NCBI GenBank assembly: GCA_947653505.1
Contig: CANTHI010000182.1
Span: forward strand, 1 to 7,371
DNA: 7,371 bases
Reading direction: 5' to 3'
From: an uncultured Eubacterium sp.
GTDB taxonomy: Bacteria; Bacillota_A; Clostridia; Lachnospirales; Lachnospiraceae
The position numbers and the translations under genes are program-made. Within the stretch, counting starts at the first letter, position 1. Every line of letters starts with the position of its first letter. Below, piece by piece: positions 1-6,982 of the stretch. A model generated the notes under the pieces. It ran no database searches. It was not told the DNA's origin and worked only from the letters and a program-made list of their open reading frames with translations.

Positions 1-279
1 GGTCAGCCGCAGGGGAATGCGGAAAGAAAATTTGATCCGATGACAGGGAAGCCACCTGGCCAGCCGCAGGGGAATGCGGAAAGAAAATTTGATCCGATGA
101 CAGGGAAACCACTGGGTCAGCCGCAGGGGAATGCGGAAAGAAAATTTGATCCGATGACAGGGAAGCCACTTGGCCAGCCGCAGGGGAATGCGGAAAGAAA
201 ATTTGATCCGATGACAGGAAAAATGCTGAATCAGAATGCTGGAACCGGACGCTTTGATCCGATGACAGGAAAGCCGGTT
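1..279 (+). repeat. 57-bp in-frame tandem repeat array (four full units plus one degenerate unit)
   Basis: Units lie at 1-57, 58-114, 115-171 and 172-228, each encoding 19 residues (GQPQGNAERKFDPMTGKP plus L or P). A shorter, diverged 51-bp unit follows at 229-279 and keeps FDPMTGKP. The four full units are identical, synonymous positions included, over about 45 bp; differences sit only at unit ends (ggt/ggc, and the last three codons). Units 1 and 3 resemble each other most, as do 2 and 4 at their first codon, which suggests expansion in two-unit steps. The array continues to the window edge, so copy number is unknown. Confidence 0.95.
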
Positions 280-1611
280 CAGGAGAAAAACCGGGGAGGA
301 AAAAAGGGAATTAAAATCGCCTGTGGAATTGCAGCCGGGCTTGTCGCGATCGTGGTACTGCTGATTAACCTGGTGCCGCGTATTATTTTTGGCAGTAACT
401 ATGCGGTTGTCCGCGCGGCATCGCATACGTTTTTACAAAACAATCTGATAGAAAATATGAATATGGCAGACATTGCGGCAGGCGGGAAATATACGGTTAC
501 AGTGGATGGAAAGGCTAAAGGACTGGATGTCAGTATGACAGCCGCGGCTGATATACCGGGCAAGGAAATGTCAGTGGAAGGAAAGGCTTCTGTGATGGGG
601 CTTGGTGCAGATTTTGCCATGAAGATGGATGATAAAGAAATGCTGCTGCAGGTGCCTCAGATATCAAAGTCTACCTATCTTTATTCCTATGCAGAAAAAA
701 AGAGCGGTTTTCTGATTGATCTGCTGGAGGATGAAGGAATTGATGTGCAGGAATTTGACGAGGCGCTGAGAAATATTTTTTCGACGGACCAGGAACGGGA
801 TGTTGCAAAAATATTTGCAAATGCCACAAAAGAAGTGTTAAAACTGGTTGAATTTGAAAAAAGCGATAAAAGAGAAGTCCGTATAGATGAAAAGAGCAGA
901 AGCTGCCAGGGATATACCATGCACATGGGAGAGGACTTTGTGCTGGATGTGTGTGATATTTATGAAGATGCGACAGATGAGTATATAAAAACGATGAGTG
1001 CGATGTATGAATCTGCCCGTCTGGGGGGACTGGACAGTCTGGAGGATAGCTTTTCGGATCTGTTTGATGAGATCAGGGATGCTGCGGAAGATGCAGACTG
1101 TGATCTGACGGTATATGTATATAAAAAACAGATAGCGGCTGTACTTGTAAAAACTGACAGGGATGAAATGGTGCTGGAATTACATGGCGGCAATACGCCG
1201 TGGGAAAATATGACGCTGGAATCCGAAAACTATGGTACGGTTATGGAGCTCACAGGATCTGTAAATGATGATACCGAACGTATGGAGCTTGAAGTGGATG
1301 GCACTTCATTGATGGAATATTCCTATAATTATAAAAACGGCGATCTGGAAGTAGAGATTGGTCCGGATTATGACGAACTGCGATTCGAAGGAAACATGCA
1401 AAGATCAGGGAAAGATTTTACGTTTGAGCTGGACCGGCTGACAGTAGATGATGAGCGTCAGGATTTTAGTATGAGTGTCCACCTGAAAAAAGGTGCTGAT
1501 ATTGTGAAGATCAGTAAAGAAGACGTCGTTGATCTTGGTAATATCGGCCGGGGTGAATGGGAAGATCTGTTCGAGGAATTGTATGATCTTGGAAATGGAT
1601 ATGATCTGTAA
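1..1611 (+). CDS. Repeat-bearing single-span membrane protein, 5' end outside the window
   Basis: The reading frame is open from base 1, so the true start lies upstream; the ATG at 40 is only an internal codon of a repeat and has no ribosome binding site. The visible part is 536 residues. Codons 1-93 are tandem repeats built round FDPMTGKP. A basic stretch (KNRGGKKG) then leads into one hydrophobic span at about bases 310-390 (IKIACGIAAGLVAIVVLLIN). The remaining 400 or so residues are acidic with alternating beta-type patterns (for example YTVTVDGKAKGLDVSM), and by the positive-inside rule should face outward. There is no catalytic motif I recognise and no assigned family. The layout, a cytoplasmic low-complexity N-terminus, one span and an outer domain, matches the gene at 3524, hinting that both serve the same membrane assembly. 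It ends in TAA 6 nt before the permease gene, so the two are probably co-transcribed. Coding status is secure; function is unknown. Confidence 0.9.
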   Translation, partial: GQPQGNAERKFDPMTGKPPGQPQGNAERKFDPMTGKPLGQPQGNAERKFDPMTGKPLGQPQGNAERKFDPMTGKMLNQNAGTGRFDPMTGKPVQEKNRGGKKGIKIACGIAAGLVAIVVLLINLVPRIIFGSNYAVVRAASHTFLQNNLIENMNMADIAAGGKYTVTVDGKAKGLDVSMTAAADIPGKEMSVEGKASVMGLGADFAMKMDDKEMLLQVPQISKSTYLYSYAEKKSGFLIDLLEDEGIDVQEFDEALRNIFSTDQERDVAKIFANATKEVLKLVEFEKSDKREVRIDEKSRSCQGYTMHMGEDFVLDVCDIYEDATDEYIKTMSAMYESARLGGLDSLEDSFSDLFDEIRDAAEDADCDLTVYVYKKQIAAVLVKTDRDEMVLELHGGNTPWENMTLESENYGTVMELTGSVNDDTERMELEVDGTSLMEYSYNYKNGDLEVEIGPDYDELRFEGNMQRSGKDFTFELDRLTVDDERQDFSMSVHLKKGADIVKISKEDVVDLGNIGRGEWEDLFEELYDLGNGYDL

Positions 1612-1617
1612 GCGGCT

Positions 1618-3435
1618 ATGTATGGAATCAGAATACAGTATATCAGGCTGGAGATAAAAAGAACTGCCATTGCGATGCGCCGTGTGGCCTTATGGTTTGT
1701 GCTGATGGCTGCCATGCTGACAGTGCTGGTTGGAGGAATTTTTTATTTCCTGTATCAGTCCGTGGAAGCAAAGCCGATACAGGTAGCGCTTGTTGTGCCA
1801 GAGGATCAGAAGGAAGTGCTGCTTGTGTCAAAACTGATATCGGGTTTAGACAGTGTGAAAAATATTTGTGAGTTTGTCTATCCCGGGGAAGAAGAGCTTT
1901 CCGGCCTTTTTGAGCAGGGCGGGATTCAGGCAGCAATTTTGTTTACAGAGGATTTTTATAATGATGTGAATGAAGGAAAAAACACGCCTGTTACGATTTT
2001 GCTTGCCGATCACGGGCAGACGTCCGCAACAGCGTTTTTTCAGGAAATTATGTATGCCGGATTGTATCTGATTGATGTAACGGAAGCGGCCTGCTATGCA
2101 ATGTCAGATACGGTCCGGACGTATGAAGCGGTGATGACTGGAAAGGAGGCAGCACAAGGGCTGCTGAATGATTATGTTGCAGATGCGTTTTATGCAAGGG
2201 AAGCACTTAACATGGAGATCGTATCTGCAACAGGAGAGGTGGAATTGCCGCAATATTATGCGTCAGTTCTGCTCCTGCTGCTTCTTTTACTGTGTGGAAG
2301 TCAGTTTTATGTGCTCTATGATGTCCGTAATATACAGATAGAAGAAAAACTCCGTGTATATGGCGCTGGAAATATTTTTCGGTCACTTTGTAAACTAAGT
2401 CTGATGACAGGCGTGCTGTGGATACTGGAGCTGCTGTATATGTATGGGATTCAGCTGGCCGGTGCGCGGACAGGTTTACTGGATGGGACGTTTCTGCCGG
2501 ATCAGGCCGTCTGCCTTTTGCTGCCGGCAGCTTCGGCTGCCTGCTTTTATCATGGTATATTTCAGTCCGGCCCGGATCAGAAAGGACGAAAGCGGCTGGC
2601 AGTGCCTGCCGTACTGGGGATCCTGATCCTGAGCGGATGTCTGGTGCCTGTTTGTTATCTGCCAGGAGCCGCGGCCGGTGTTTCTGCCTGGATGCCGTTT
2701 ACGGCATACCGCTGTTTTCTGGAACAGATATTGTCCGGCAAAGATCCGGATGGTCAGATGCTTCTGATCTGGAGTCTGCTGTTTTTGGGGCTGGGAGCAA
2801 TTGGAAACCGGATCGGGAAAGGACAGACCGGGGAGGAAAGATGCGGATCGCCCGGTTTTTGGAGACGGTTTGCGATAAACTATACCAATGGCGGTATCCG
2901 CAGCTTCTGGCTGCGCCTGGGACTGCTTGTAAAGTGGCAGTGGAAAAAGAAAACTCCGGTTGCTGCAGCGGTACTTTTTGGATGTCTGGTGCTGCTGTGT
3001 ACCAATATTTCTTTACCGGATAAAGAGCAGAATCATATCTGGATATGCAGTGCGGATCAGGATGCGATAACAGACTACGGTGCGTTTATACTGGAACGGT
3101 CCACGTTTACATTTGATTTTGAAAATGACGAAACGCAGGCCGTGCAGGCCGTGCGGACGGGAAAGATATTGGCAGCAGCGGTGAAAAAGGAAGAGGGAGT
3201 TACGATTTATACGGCGGCGTACTCTCCTAAGGTGATGGCTGCAAAAGAAACGATCATGGCAATTTTTCTGGCGGAGAAGCAGGATCGTCTGCTTGAGACA
3301 CAGTCCGAAAAAGTGTTTGGCGCAAACGCGCCAGCCGTACATGCGAAGCTGCAGCAGCATTTTCGGACTTATCTGCACAGCGGGCAGCTTTTGAATATTG
3401 TTTTTAAAGAAGAAAAAGAGGAAAAAAAGAAGTAA
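1618..3435 (+). CDS. ABC-2-like membrane permease, one and a half copies fused, 605 aa
   Basis: A multi-span membrane protein resembling ABC-2 type permeases. Span 1 is at residues 23-46, an outer domain at 47-212, then spans at about 213-233, 260-282, 297-315, 327-350 and 381-398. That is a full six-span permease with the family's usual large loop after span 1. A second round then starts: a basic amphipathic stretch (IRSFWLRLGLLVKWQWKKK, about 424-445), a span at 446-466 and another outer domain to the end. The second round stops where its next span would be expected, in a charged KEEKEEKKK tail. The start at 1618 has little Shine-Dalgarno sequence and lies 6 nt after the previous stop, so translational coupling is likely; the N-terminus GIRIQYIRLEIKR parallels the start of the second round, supporting this start. 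No ATPase gene is in the window, so a partner would have to lie outside. The substrate is unknown, and an ABC-2 fold with a non-transport role is possible. Confidence 0.85.
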   Translation: MYGIRIQYIRLEIKRTAIAMRRVALWFVLMAAMLTVLVGGIFYFLYQSVEAKPIQVALVVPEDQKEVLLVSKLISGLDSVKNICEFVYPGEEELSGLFEQGGIQAAILFTEDFYNDVNEGKNTPVTILLADHGQTSATAFFQEIMYAGLYLIDVTEAACYAMSDTVRTYEAVMTGKEAAQGLLNDYVADAFYAREALNMEIVSATGEVELPQYYASVLLLLLLLLCGSQFYVLYDVRNIQIEEKLRVYGAGNIFRSLCKLSLMTGVLWILELLYMYGIQLAGARTGLLDGTFLPDQAVCLLLPAASAACFYHGIFQSGPDQKGRKRLAVPAVLGILILSGCLVPVCYLPGAAAGVSAWMPFTAYRCFLEQILSGKDPDGQMLLIWSLLFLGLGAIGNRIGKGQTGEERCGSPGFWRRFAINYTNGGIRSFWLRLGLLVKWQWKKKTPVAAAVLFGCLVLLCTNISLPDKEQNHIWICSADQDAITDYGAFILERSTFTFDFENDETQAVQAVRTGKILAAAVKKEEGVTIYTAAYSPKVMAAKETIMAIFLAEKQDRLLETQSEKVFGANAPAVHAKLQQHFRTYLHSGQLLNIVFKEEKEEKKK

Positions 3436-3466
3436 AAAAGAAGTAAAAAAGAAGTAAATAAAGAAG
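3423..3466 (+). repeat. 11-bp tandem repeat spanning the permease stop codon
   Basis: Three exact copies of aaaaaagaagt lie at 3423-3433, 3434-3444 and 3445-3455, followed by a diverged copy (aaataaagaag) at 3456-3466. Each exact copy ends in GT followed by AA, giving TAA at 3433, 3444 and 3455. Because 11 is not a multiple of three, these stops fall in the three different reading frames. The first is the permease stop. Confidence 0.9.
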
Positions 3467-3471
3467 AGACG

Positions 3472-3507
3472 CCTGACGGAAATGAAAGCTGACTGGCTGC
3501 CATCAGG
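3472..3507 (+). other. Imperfect hairpin in the permease to zinc-ribbon gene gap
   Basis: cctgacgg (3472-3479) can pair with ccatcagg (3500-3507) with one C-A mismatch, leaving a 20-nt loop. It ends 3 nt before the AGGAGG of the next gene and has no following U-tract, so it is not an intrinsic terminator. It could influence RNA stability or access to the ribosome binding site, but it may also be chance. The rest of this 88-nt gap is the A-rich repeat and the ribosome binding site. Confidence 0.35.
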
Positions 3508-3510
3508 AAG

Positions 3511-3516
3511 AGGAGG
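3511..3516 (+). promoter_or_regulatory. Ribosome binding site (AGGAGG) of the zinc-ribbon membrane protein
   Basis: A perfect AGGAGG lies 7 nt before the ATG at 3524. It fixes the start so that the CxxC zinc ribbon is at the extreme N-terminus. It is much stronger than anything ahead of the permease at 1618, suggesting this protein is made independently of upstream translation. Confidence 0.85.
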
Positions 3517-3523
3517 ATAACCT

Positions 3524-6055
3524 ATGTTTTGTGGAAAATGTGGAAAGGAAATACCGGATACCGTGAAATTCTGCGCTTATTGCGGATCGCCCGTAGCTCC
3601 GGCTGATCCGGGAGCATCGCAGATGCCCGCAGCTCCGGCTGATCCGGGAGCATCGCAGATGCCCGCAGCGGCTATGTCTGCGGCAGAAAATGAAATACCC
3701 GATGAAGAAGCAACGATCCGGGAGACACGGCATAAAGAGGATACAAGAGGAACCAGTGCCGGCGGCCAGCCGGAGCATACCGGAGCAGGCGGCGGTCCGG
3801 ATGAGCAGGTACAGAAGGTATCTTTGAAGAAACCGGATGCTTCAGAAGAAAACAGCGCTGCCGCAGCTGCAGATCCATCTCCTGTTGTACAGGGTGAAAA
3901 TACGGCAGATACGAACCAGGGTACGATGCCAATGCTTATGCCGGTCGTGCCATTGGGAGCCGGAACAGACGGCCCGCAGGGTATGGGAGATTCACAGGGA
4001 ATGCAGCCAGCCCGTTCCGGAAAAAAACACAGGGTGGCCGTATGGGGAGTTATTGGTGTGATTGCAGTGGCGCTTGTGGGATGCATGGCCTTTTTGCTGC
4101 GTGGTTTTTTGGGCTCCGGTGGTGATAAGGATCATTTATTTTATATAAAAGACGGGGAACTGGCATGTATTCTGGATATTACATCAAAAGAGCCGGAGGA
4201 AGTGAATATTGAAAAAATCCGCAATGCAGACGAAGCTTATGATGGCTATCTGGCAGACTATAGCGAAGATGGAAAATATCTGTATTATTTTAGTAAGGTT
4301 GATGAAGAAGGGGATTACGGTACACTCAATTGTCTGCAGGCAGATAAAATAAAGAAAGATGAGTCGGCAAACAGTTCCTGCATCAAAGAAATTGACAGCA
4401 GAGTGAAAGTAGGCGGCTTTCAGATTATTGATTCTGCATCCGTAATTTATCTGAGAAAAGACAATGAATTATGGTTTTATCACAATGGGGAAACGGAACA
4501 GCTGGCTGATTCGGTAGTGGATTTTAAGGTAACAGATGATCAGAAATATGTCATTTATCTGGAAGGGGAAGAGAATGAGGATGAGGATGAGGATGACGGG
4601 GAAGATGCGGATTATACGCTCTATGCAGCCGGACTTACCAAGGGGGCCAAAGCGGAAGAAATCGACAGCCATGTGAATGGAGTGGCAAAAGCAGATAACA
4701 GTGATTTTATTTTGTATTCGAAAGATTATGATGAAGAAAACGAAACTGCAGACTGTTACGTTGCAGGCGTAAATACATCTGCAAAGCTTGCGGCGGAAGA
4801 TGTCTGCGATGTCTGGGAGGGCGACAGGGGTTTTTATTATGCCAAACGGGAAAGCAGACAGGTGCCTTTGTATGATTATGTGATTGATCCGGATGTGGAA
4901 TCGGAAGCGGACCGGGAAGAGCCGGATGTCAGGGATTATATGAGATCTGTATCTGCGGCAGAAGCGATTTCTGAAACAGATTTGAATTATTACAGCAGTA
5001 TGGATGAATTTCTGGAATCAGAAGTATTGTCTGAGTGGAACTATGATGAAGAAAGTGAGCTGTATACTTATTGGAACAGTGATGAGTATGAATATTATTA
5101 TTATGATGACCGCACGGGCGAATGGTATGGAAGCTTTGATGAGGAAGCTTATGAGGAATCAGTGAATGACTACGAATCGATTGCATACAGGGATGAGCTG
5201 AGAGAAGAACTGAAAGCAGAAACAGCGGAACAGTCGTATTATTCTGTGCATTATTACCAGAATGGAAACAACTCTGTAGTATGTGAAAATGTGGAAAGTA
5301 TGAAGACAAGTACCGGCAGAGGCATTATCTATACGAAGGCCAGTCTGGATTCTGTAGAAAAAAAGTACCCGATGGATGAGATTTACAGTACGGATGATGT
5401 GAGAAGCGCAGTGGAAGAAGAGTACTGGACTGATGATACGGAAAAAGAAGTCTGCTATTGTTCGATTGATGGAAGCGGGGAAGAAGAGCTGCGTGCTTTT
5501 GACACAATATCAGGTATGTATCTTTCTGAGGATGCAAAGACGCTGATCGTAACAGGAAATGAAGAGGAAGGCAGCGAGATTATAGCATACAAAGTACAAA
5601 AAGATGGACTGGAAGAAGCGGAATCTTTGTCAAAACAAGGAACCGCCTGTGGATTTCACGAAAATATTTTTTATTATTTTGATGATATTTCAGATTCTGA
5701 AGGTGATCTGTGCCGGTATGATGGTTCCAAAAAGATTGTGGCGAAAAATGCCAGTATCGGAAAAGGTATTTTTATTGCTGACGACGGGACAGTCACCGGG
5801 GTGACAGACTGGGATACAGAACATTTGGATGGAAAGCTGGCTGTCTATGACAAGGATGGAAGTGATCAGAATGTATTGAAAGATATCAGTGATTTTACCT
5901 ATCTGGGTGGCGGCACTTATCTCGTAGTGCAGGACGATGATCTGTATTATCTGAATAAAAAAGGCGAAAAGACGCGGCTGGCCAGACATGTGGACTATTA
6001 CTGGTTTCGCGGAGCAGAACAGGGATATCAGGTAAGTGGTTATGTGATTGGTTAA
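3524..6055 (+). CDS. Zinc-ribbon, single-span membrane protein with large propeller-like outer domain, 843 aa
   Basis: Residues 3-20 hold a zinc ribbon with Cys3, Cys6, Cys17 and Cys20 (CGKC and CAYC), the short form common at the N-termini of Firmicute membrane proteins. A Pro/Ala/Gly-rich linker follows, including a duplicated APADPGASQMPA. One span lies at about 171-192 after a basic RSGKKHR, so the ribbon should be cytoplasmic and residues 193-843 outside. The outer part has recurring strand-pair patterns (LFYIKDGELACIL, KYLYYFSK, ELWFYHNGE, DLYYLNKKGEKTRL) like the repeated blades of DUF5050/TolB-type beta-propellers; this assignment is by eye. Two odd insertions occur: an acidic run near residue 347 (EENEDEDEDDGEDAD) and a Tyr/Asp/Glu-rich stretch at about 506-545. 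No enzyme motif is evident. It lies 54 nt ahead of the phosphatase and is a candidate sensor or scaffold for the phosphorylation pair. Coding is certain, function unknown. Confidence 0.93.
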   Translation: MFCGKCGKEIPDTVKFCAYCGSPVAPADPGASQMPAAPADPGASQMPAAAMSAAENEIPDEEATIRETRHKEDTRGTSAGGQPEHTGAGGGPDEQVQKVSLKKPDASEENSAAAAADPSPVVQGENTADTNQGTMPMLMPVVPLGAGTDGPQGMGDSQGMQPARSGKKHRVAVWGVIGVIAVALVGCMAFLLRGFLGSGGDKDHLFYIKDGELACILDITSKEPEEVNIEKIRNADEAYDGYLADYSEDGKYLYYFSKVDEEGDYGTLNCLQADKIKKDESANSSCIKEIDSRVKVGGFQIIDSASVIYLRKDNELWFYHNGETEQLADSVVDFKVTDDQKYVIYLEGEENEDEDEDDGEDADYTLYAAGLTKGAKAEEIDSHVNGVAKADNSDFILYSKDYDEENETADCYVAGVNTSAKLAAEDVCDVWEGDRGFYYAKRESRQVPLYDYVIDPDVESEADREEPDVRDYMRSVSAAEAISETDLNYYSSMDEFLESEVLSEWNYDEESELYTYWNSDEYEYYYYDDRTGEWYGSFDEEAYEESVNDYESIAYRDELREELKAETAEQSYYSVHYYQNGNNSVVCENVESMKTSTGRGIIYTKASLDSVEKKYPMDEIYSTDDVRSAVEEEYWTDDTEKEVCYCSIDGSGEEELRAFDTISGMYLSEDAKTLIVTGNEEEGSEIIAYKVQKDGLEEAESLSKQGTACGFHENIFYYFDDISDSEGDLCRYDGSKKIVAKNASIGKGIFIADDGTVTGVTDWDTEHLDGKLAVYDKDGSDQNVLKDISDFTYLGGGTYLVVQDDDLYYLNKKGEKTRLARHVDYYWFRGAEQGYQVSGYVIG
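3596..3667 (+). repeat. 36-bp perfect tandem duplication in the linker
   Basis: Bases 3596-3631 and 3632-3667 are identical and in frame, each coding APADPGASQMPA. The identity extends to third codon positions, indicating a recent duplication. It only lengthens the flexible cytoplasmic linker after the zinc ribbon. Confidence 0.95.
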
Positions 6056-6067
6056 GGATTGTGGTAT

Positions 6068-6084
6068 ACAGGTGAGGGACCTGT
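6068..6084 (+). other. Perfect 6-bp hairpin ahead of the phosphatase gene
   Basis: acaggt (6068-6073) and acctgt (6079-6084) are exact reverse complements round a 5-nt loop (gaggg). It lies in the 54-nt gap after the zinc-ribbon gene and 14 nt before the phosphatase AGGAGG. No T-run follows, so it is not a standard terminator. It may act in RNA processing, or be chance. Confidence 0.4.
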
Positions 6085-6098
6085 CAATTGTAAACAGA

Positions 6099-6104
6099 AG
6101 GAGG
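6099..6104 (+). promoter_or_regulatory. Ribosome binding site (AGGAGG) that decides the GTG start of the phosphatase
   Basis: AGGAGG within AAGGAGGAG lies 5 nt before GTG at 6110. It supports that GTG over the in-frame TTG at 6059, which begins 3 nt after the previous stop, has no such motif, and would put the hairpin and this site inside the coding region. Confidence 0.85.
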
Positions 6105-6109
6105 AGTCT

Positions 6110-6928
6110 GTGAGTTTTTTTCAATTTAGGAAGAAAGCGGTATGGAAGGCTGCAGTAGTGACAGATGCCGGAACCGTCAGAACGGTGAATCAGGATAATT
6201 TTTATCTGATGGAAACCGTGCTGACCTATCACTCGCTGGGACGGTATGAAACATGCAAAGAATGCGAAGGTGCGGTTCTGGCTGCCGTTTGTGATGGCAT
6301 GGGTGGCGAGAGCAGAGGCGAAGATGCATCCTATCTGGCGTGCCGTGTTTTGGAAACGGTTGACATAAGGGCGCTTACAGCTTTGCCGACCTCCAGGCTG
6401 GAGCAGGAGACTGGGCGTATGATTCAGAAAATGAACGAAACGGTTTATGGGAATCTGGGAAGCGGTGGGGATTTTGCAGGTTCCACGGTTGTCCTGCTCT
6501 ATGCGGATTCTGCACGTACGGTCGTGGCAAATGTCGGAGACAGCATCTGCATTCGTTTTCATCCGAACGGAACCAGACTTGTAACCGTACCAGATAATTA
6601 TGCGAATCATTTGTATGAAATAGGAGAGATTACGGAAAAGGAACGCTGGGAACACCGGGAGAGAAGGCAGCTGACCCAGTGTCTGGGGGAAAATCCAAAG
6701 GACTTTATGATCCAGCCGCATATTTATGTGGCCGGTCCAATGGAACCAGGTGAAAGATATCTGCTGTCTTCGGATGGCCTGATTGATGGCGTGAAGATTC
6801 CGCAGATCAGGGAAATGGCAGGGCGGAACCCGTCTGTGTCTGTAGCCCGTGAGCTGGTGGATGCTGCGAAGCAGGGCGGAAGCCGGGACAATGTGACGGC
6901 AATGATGGTGCAGGGTATTTCCGTGTGA
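6110..6928 (+). CDS. PP2C-family (PPM) Ser/Thr protein phosphatase, 272 aa
   Basis: A metal-dependent protein phosphatase that removes phosphate from Ser/Thr residues, expected to be cytoplasmic as there is no membrane span. All core PP2C motifs are present in order: R24xxN27Q28D29, D62-G-M-G-G66 followed by SRGEDAS, GSTVVLLYAD, V142-G-D-S145, S220-S-D-G-L-I-D-G, and G257-S-R-D260-N261. The acidic metal ligands (D29, D62, D222, D260) are intact, so the enzyme should be active. The length is close to the 240-270 residues of bacterial PrpC/Stp enzymes. A small CKEC (C49, C52) lies between the first two motifs. The GTG start at 6110 is chosen from its AGGAGG. It is directly followed by a Ser/Thr kinase, the usual arrangement in which the phosphatase reverses that kinase's autophosphorylation and substrate marks. 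It resembles prpC/stp in function, but orthology cannot be shown here. Confidence 0.95.
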   Translation: MSFFQFRKKAVWKAAVVTDAGTVRTVNQDNFYLMETVLTYHSLGRYETCKECEGAVLAAVCDGMGGESRGEDASYLACRVLETVDIRALTALPTSRLEQETGRMIQKMNETVYGNLGSGGDFAGSTVVLLYADSARTVVANVGDSICIRFHPNGTRLVTVPDNYANHLYEIGEITEKERWEHRERRQLTQCLGENPKDFMIQPHIYVAGPMEPGERYLLSSDGLIDGVKIPQIREMAGRNPSVSVARELVDAAKQGGSRDNVTAMMVQGISV

Positions 6929-6933
6929 TAAAG

Positions 6934-6955
6934 CTGCAGTGTAAAGCACTGGCAG
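6934..6955 (+). other. Bulged hairpin between phosphatase and kinase genes
   Basis: ctgcagtg (6934-6941) pairs with cactggcag (6947-6955) over 8 bp with a single bulged G and a 5-nt loop (taaag). It begins 5 nt after the phosphatase stop. The following sequence is A/G-rich with no U-tract, which argues against an intrinsic terminator. A role in mRNA processing or in setting the kinase to phosphatase ratio is possible but unproven. Confidence 0.4.
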
Positions 6956-6982
6956 AAATTCAGGGGAAGTGGAGAGTTGAAA

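Noticed and set aside
40..42. ATG at 40 as the start of the first gene
   Set aside because: The frame is open to base 1, the repeat unit continues upstream of this ATG, and the same ATG recurs in every repeat without a ribosome binding site.
2418..3023. 201-codon + strand frame inside the permease gene as an independent gene
   Set aside because: It has no good start signal at its beginning and its Cys/Gly/Arg/Ser-rich composition is typical of an out-of-frame shadow; the permease frame gives coherent membrane spans across the same bases. Only its internal ATG at 2841 is noted as a possible relic.
2842..3593. Shared 13-mer tgcggatcgcccg at 2842-2854 and 3581-3593
   Set aside because: A single match of this length is not surprising in a window of this size, and the two copies are in unrelated coding contexts.
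6059..6061. TTG at 6059 as the phosphatase start
   Set aside because: It has no Shine-Dalgarno sequence and adds residues unlike PP2C N-termini; GTG 6110 has AGGAGG 5 nt upstream and begins close to the conserved domain.
5690..6949. Long open frame on the minus strand (419 codons) opposite the zinc-ribbon and phosphatase genes
   Set aside because: It spans two well-supported + strand genes and the gap between them, its product is rich in His, Ile and Thr with no recognisable domain, and the opposite strand has clear PP2C motifs. It is an antisense shadow.
6929..6982. Intrinsic terminator between phosphatase and kinase
   Set aside because: A hairpin is present but no run of T follows it, and the kinase begins within 30 nt with its own ribosome binding site, so transcription most likely continues.
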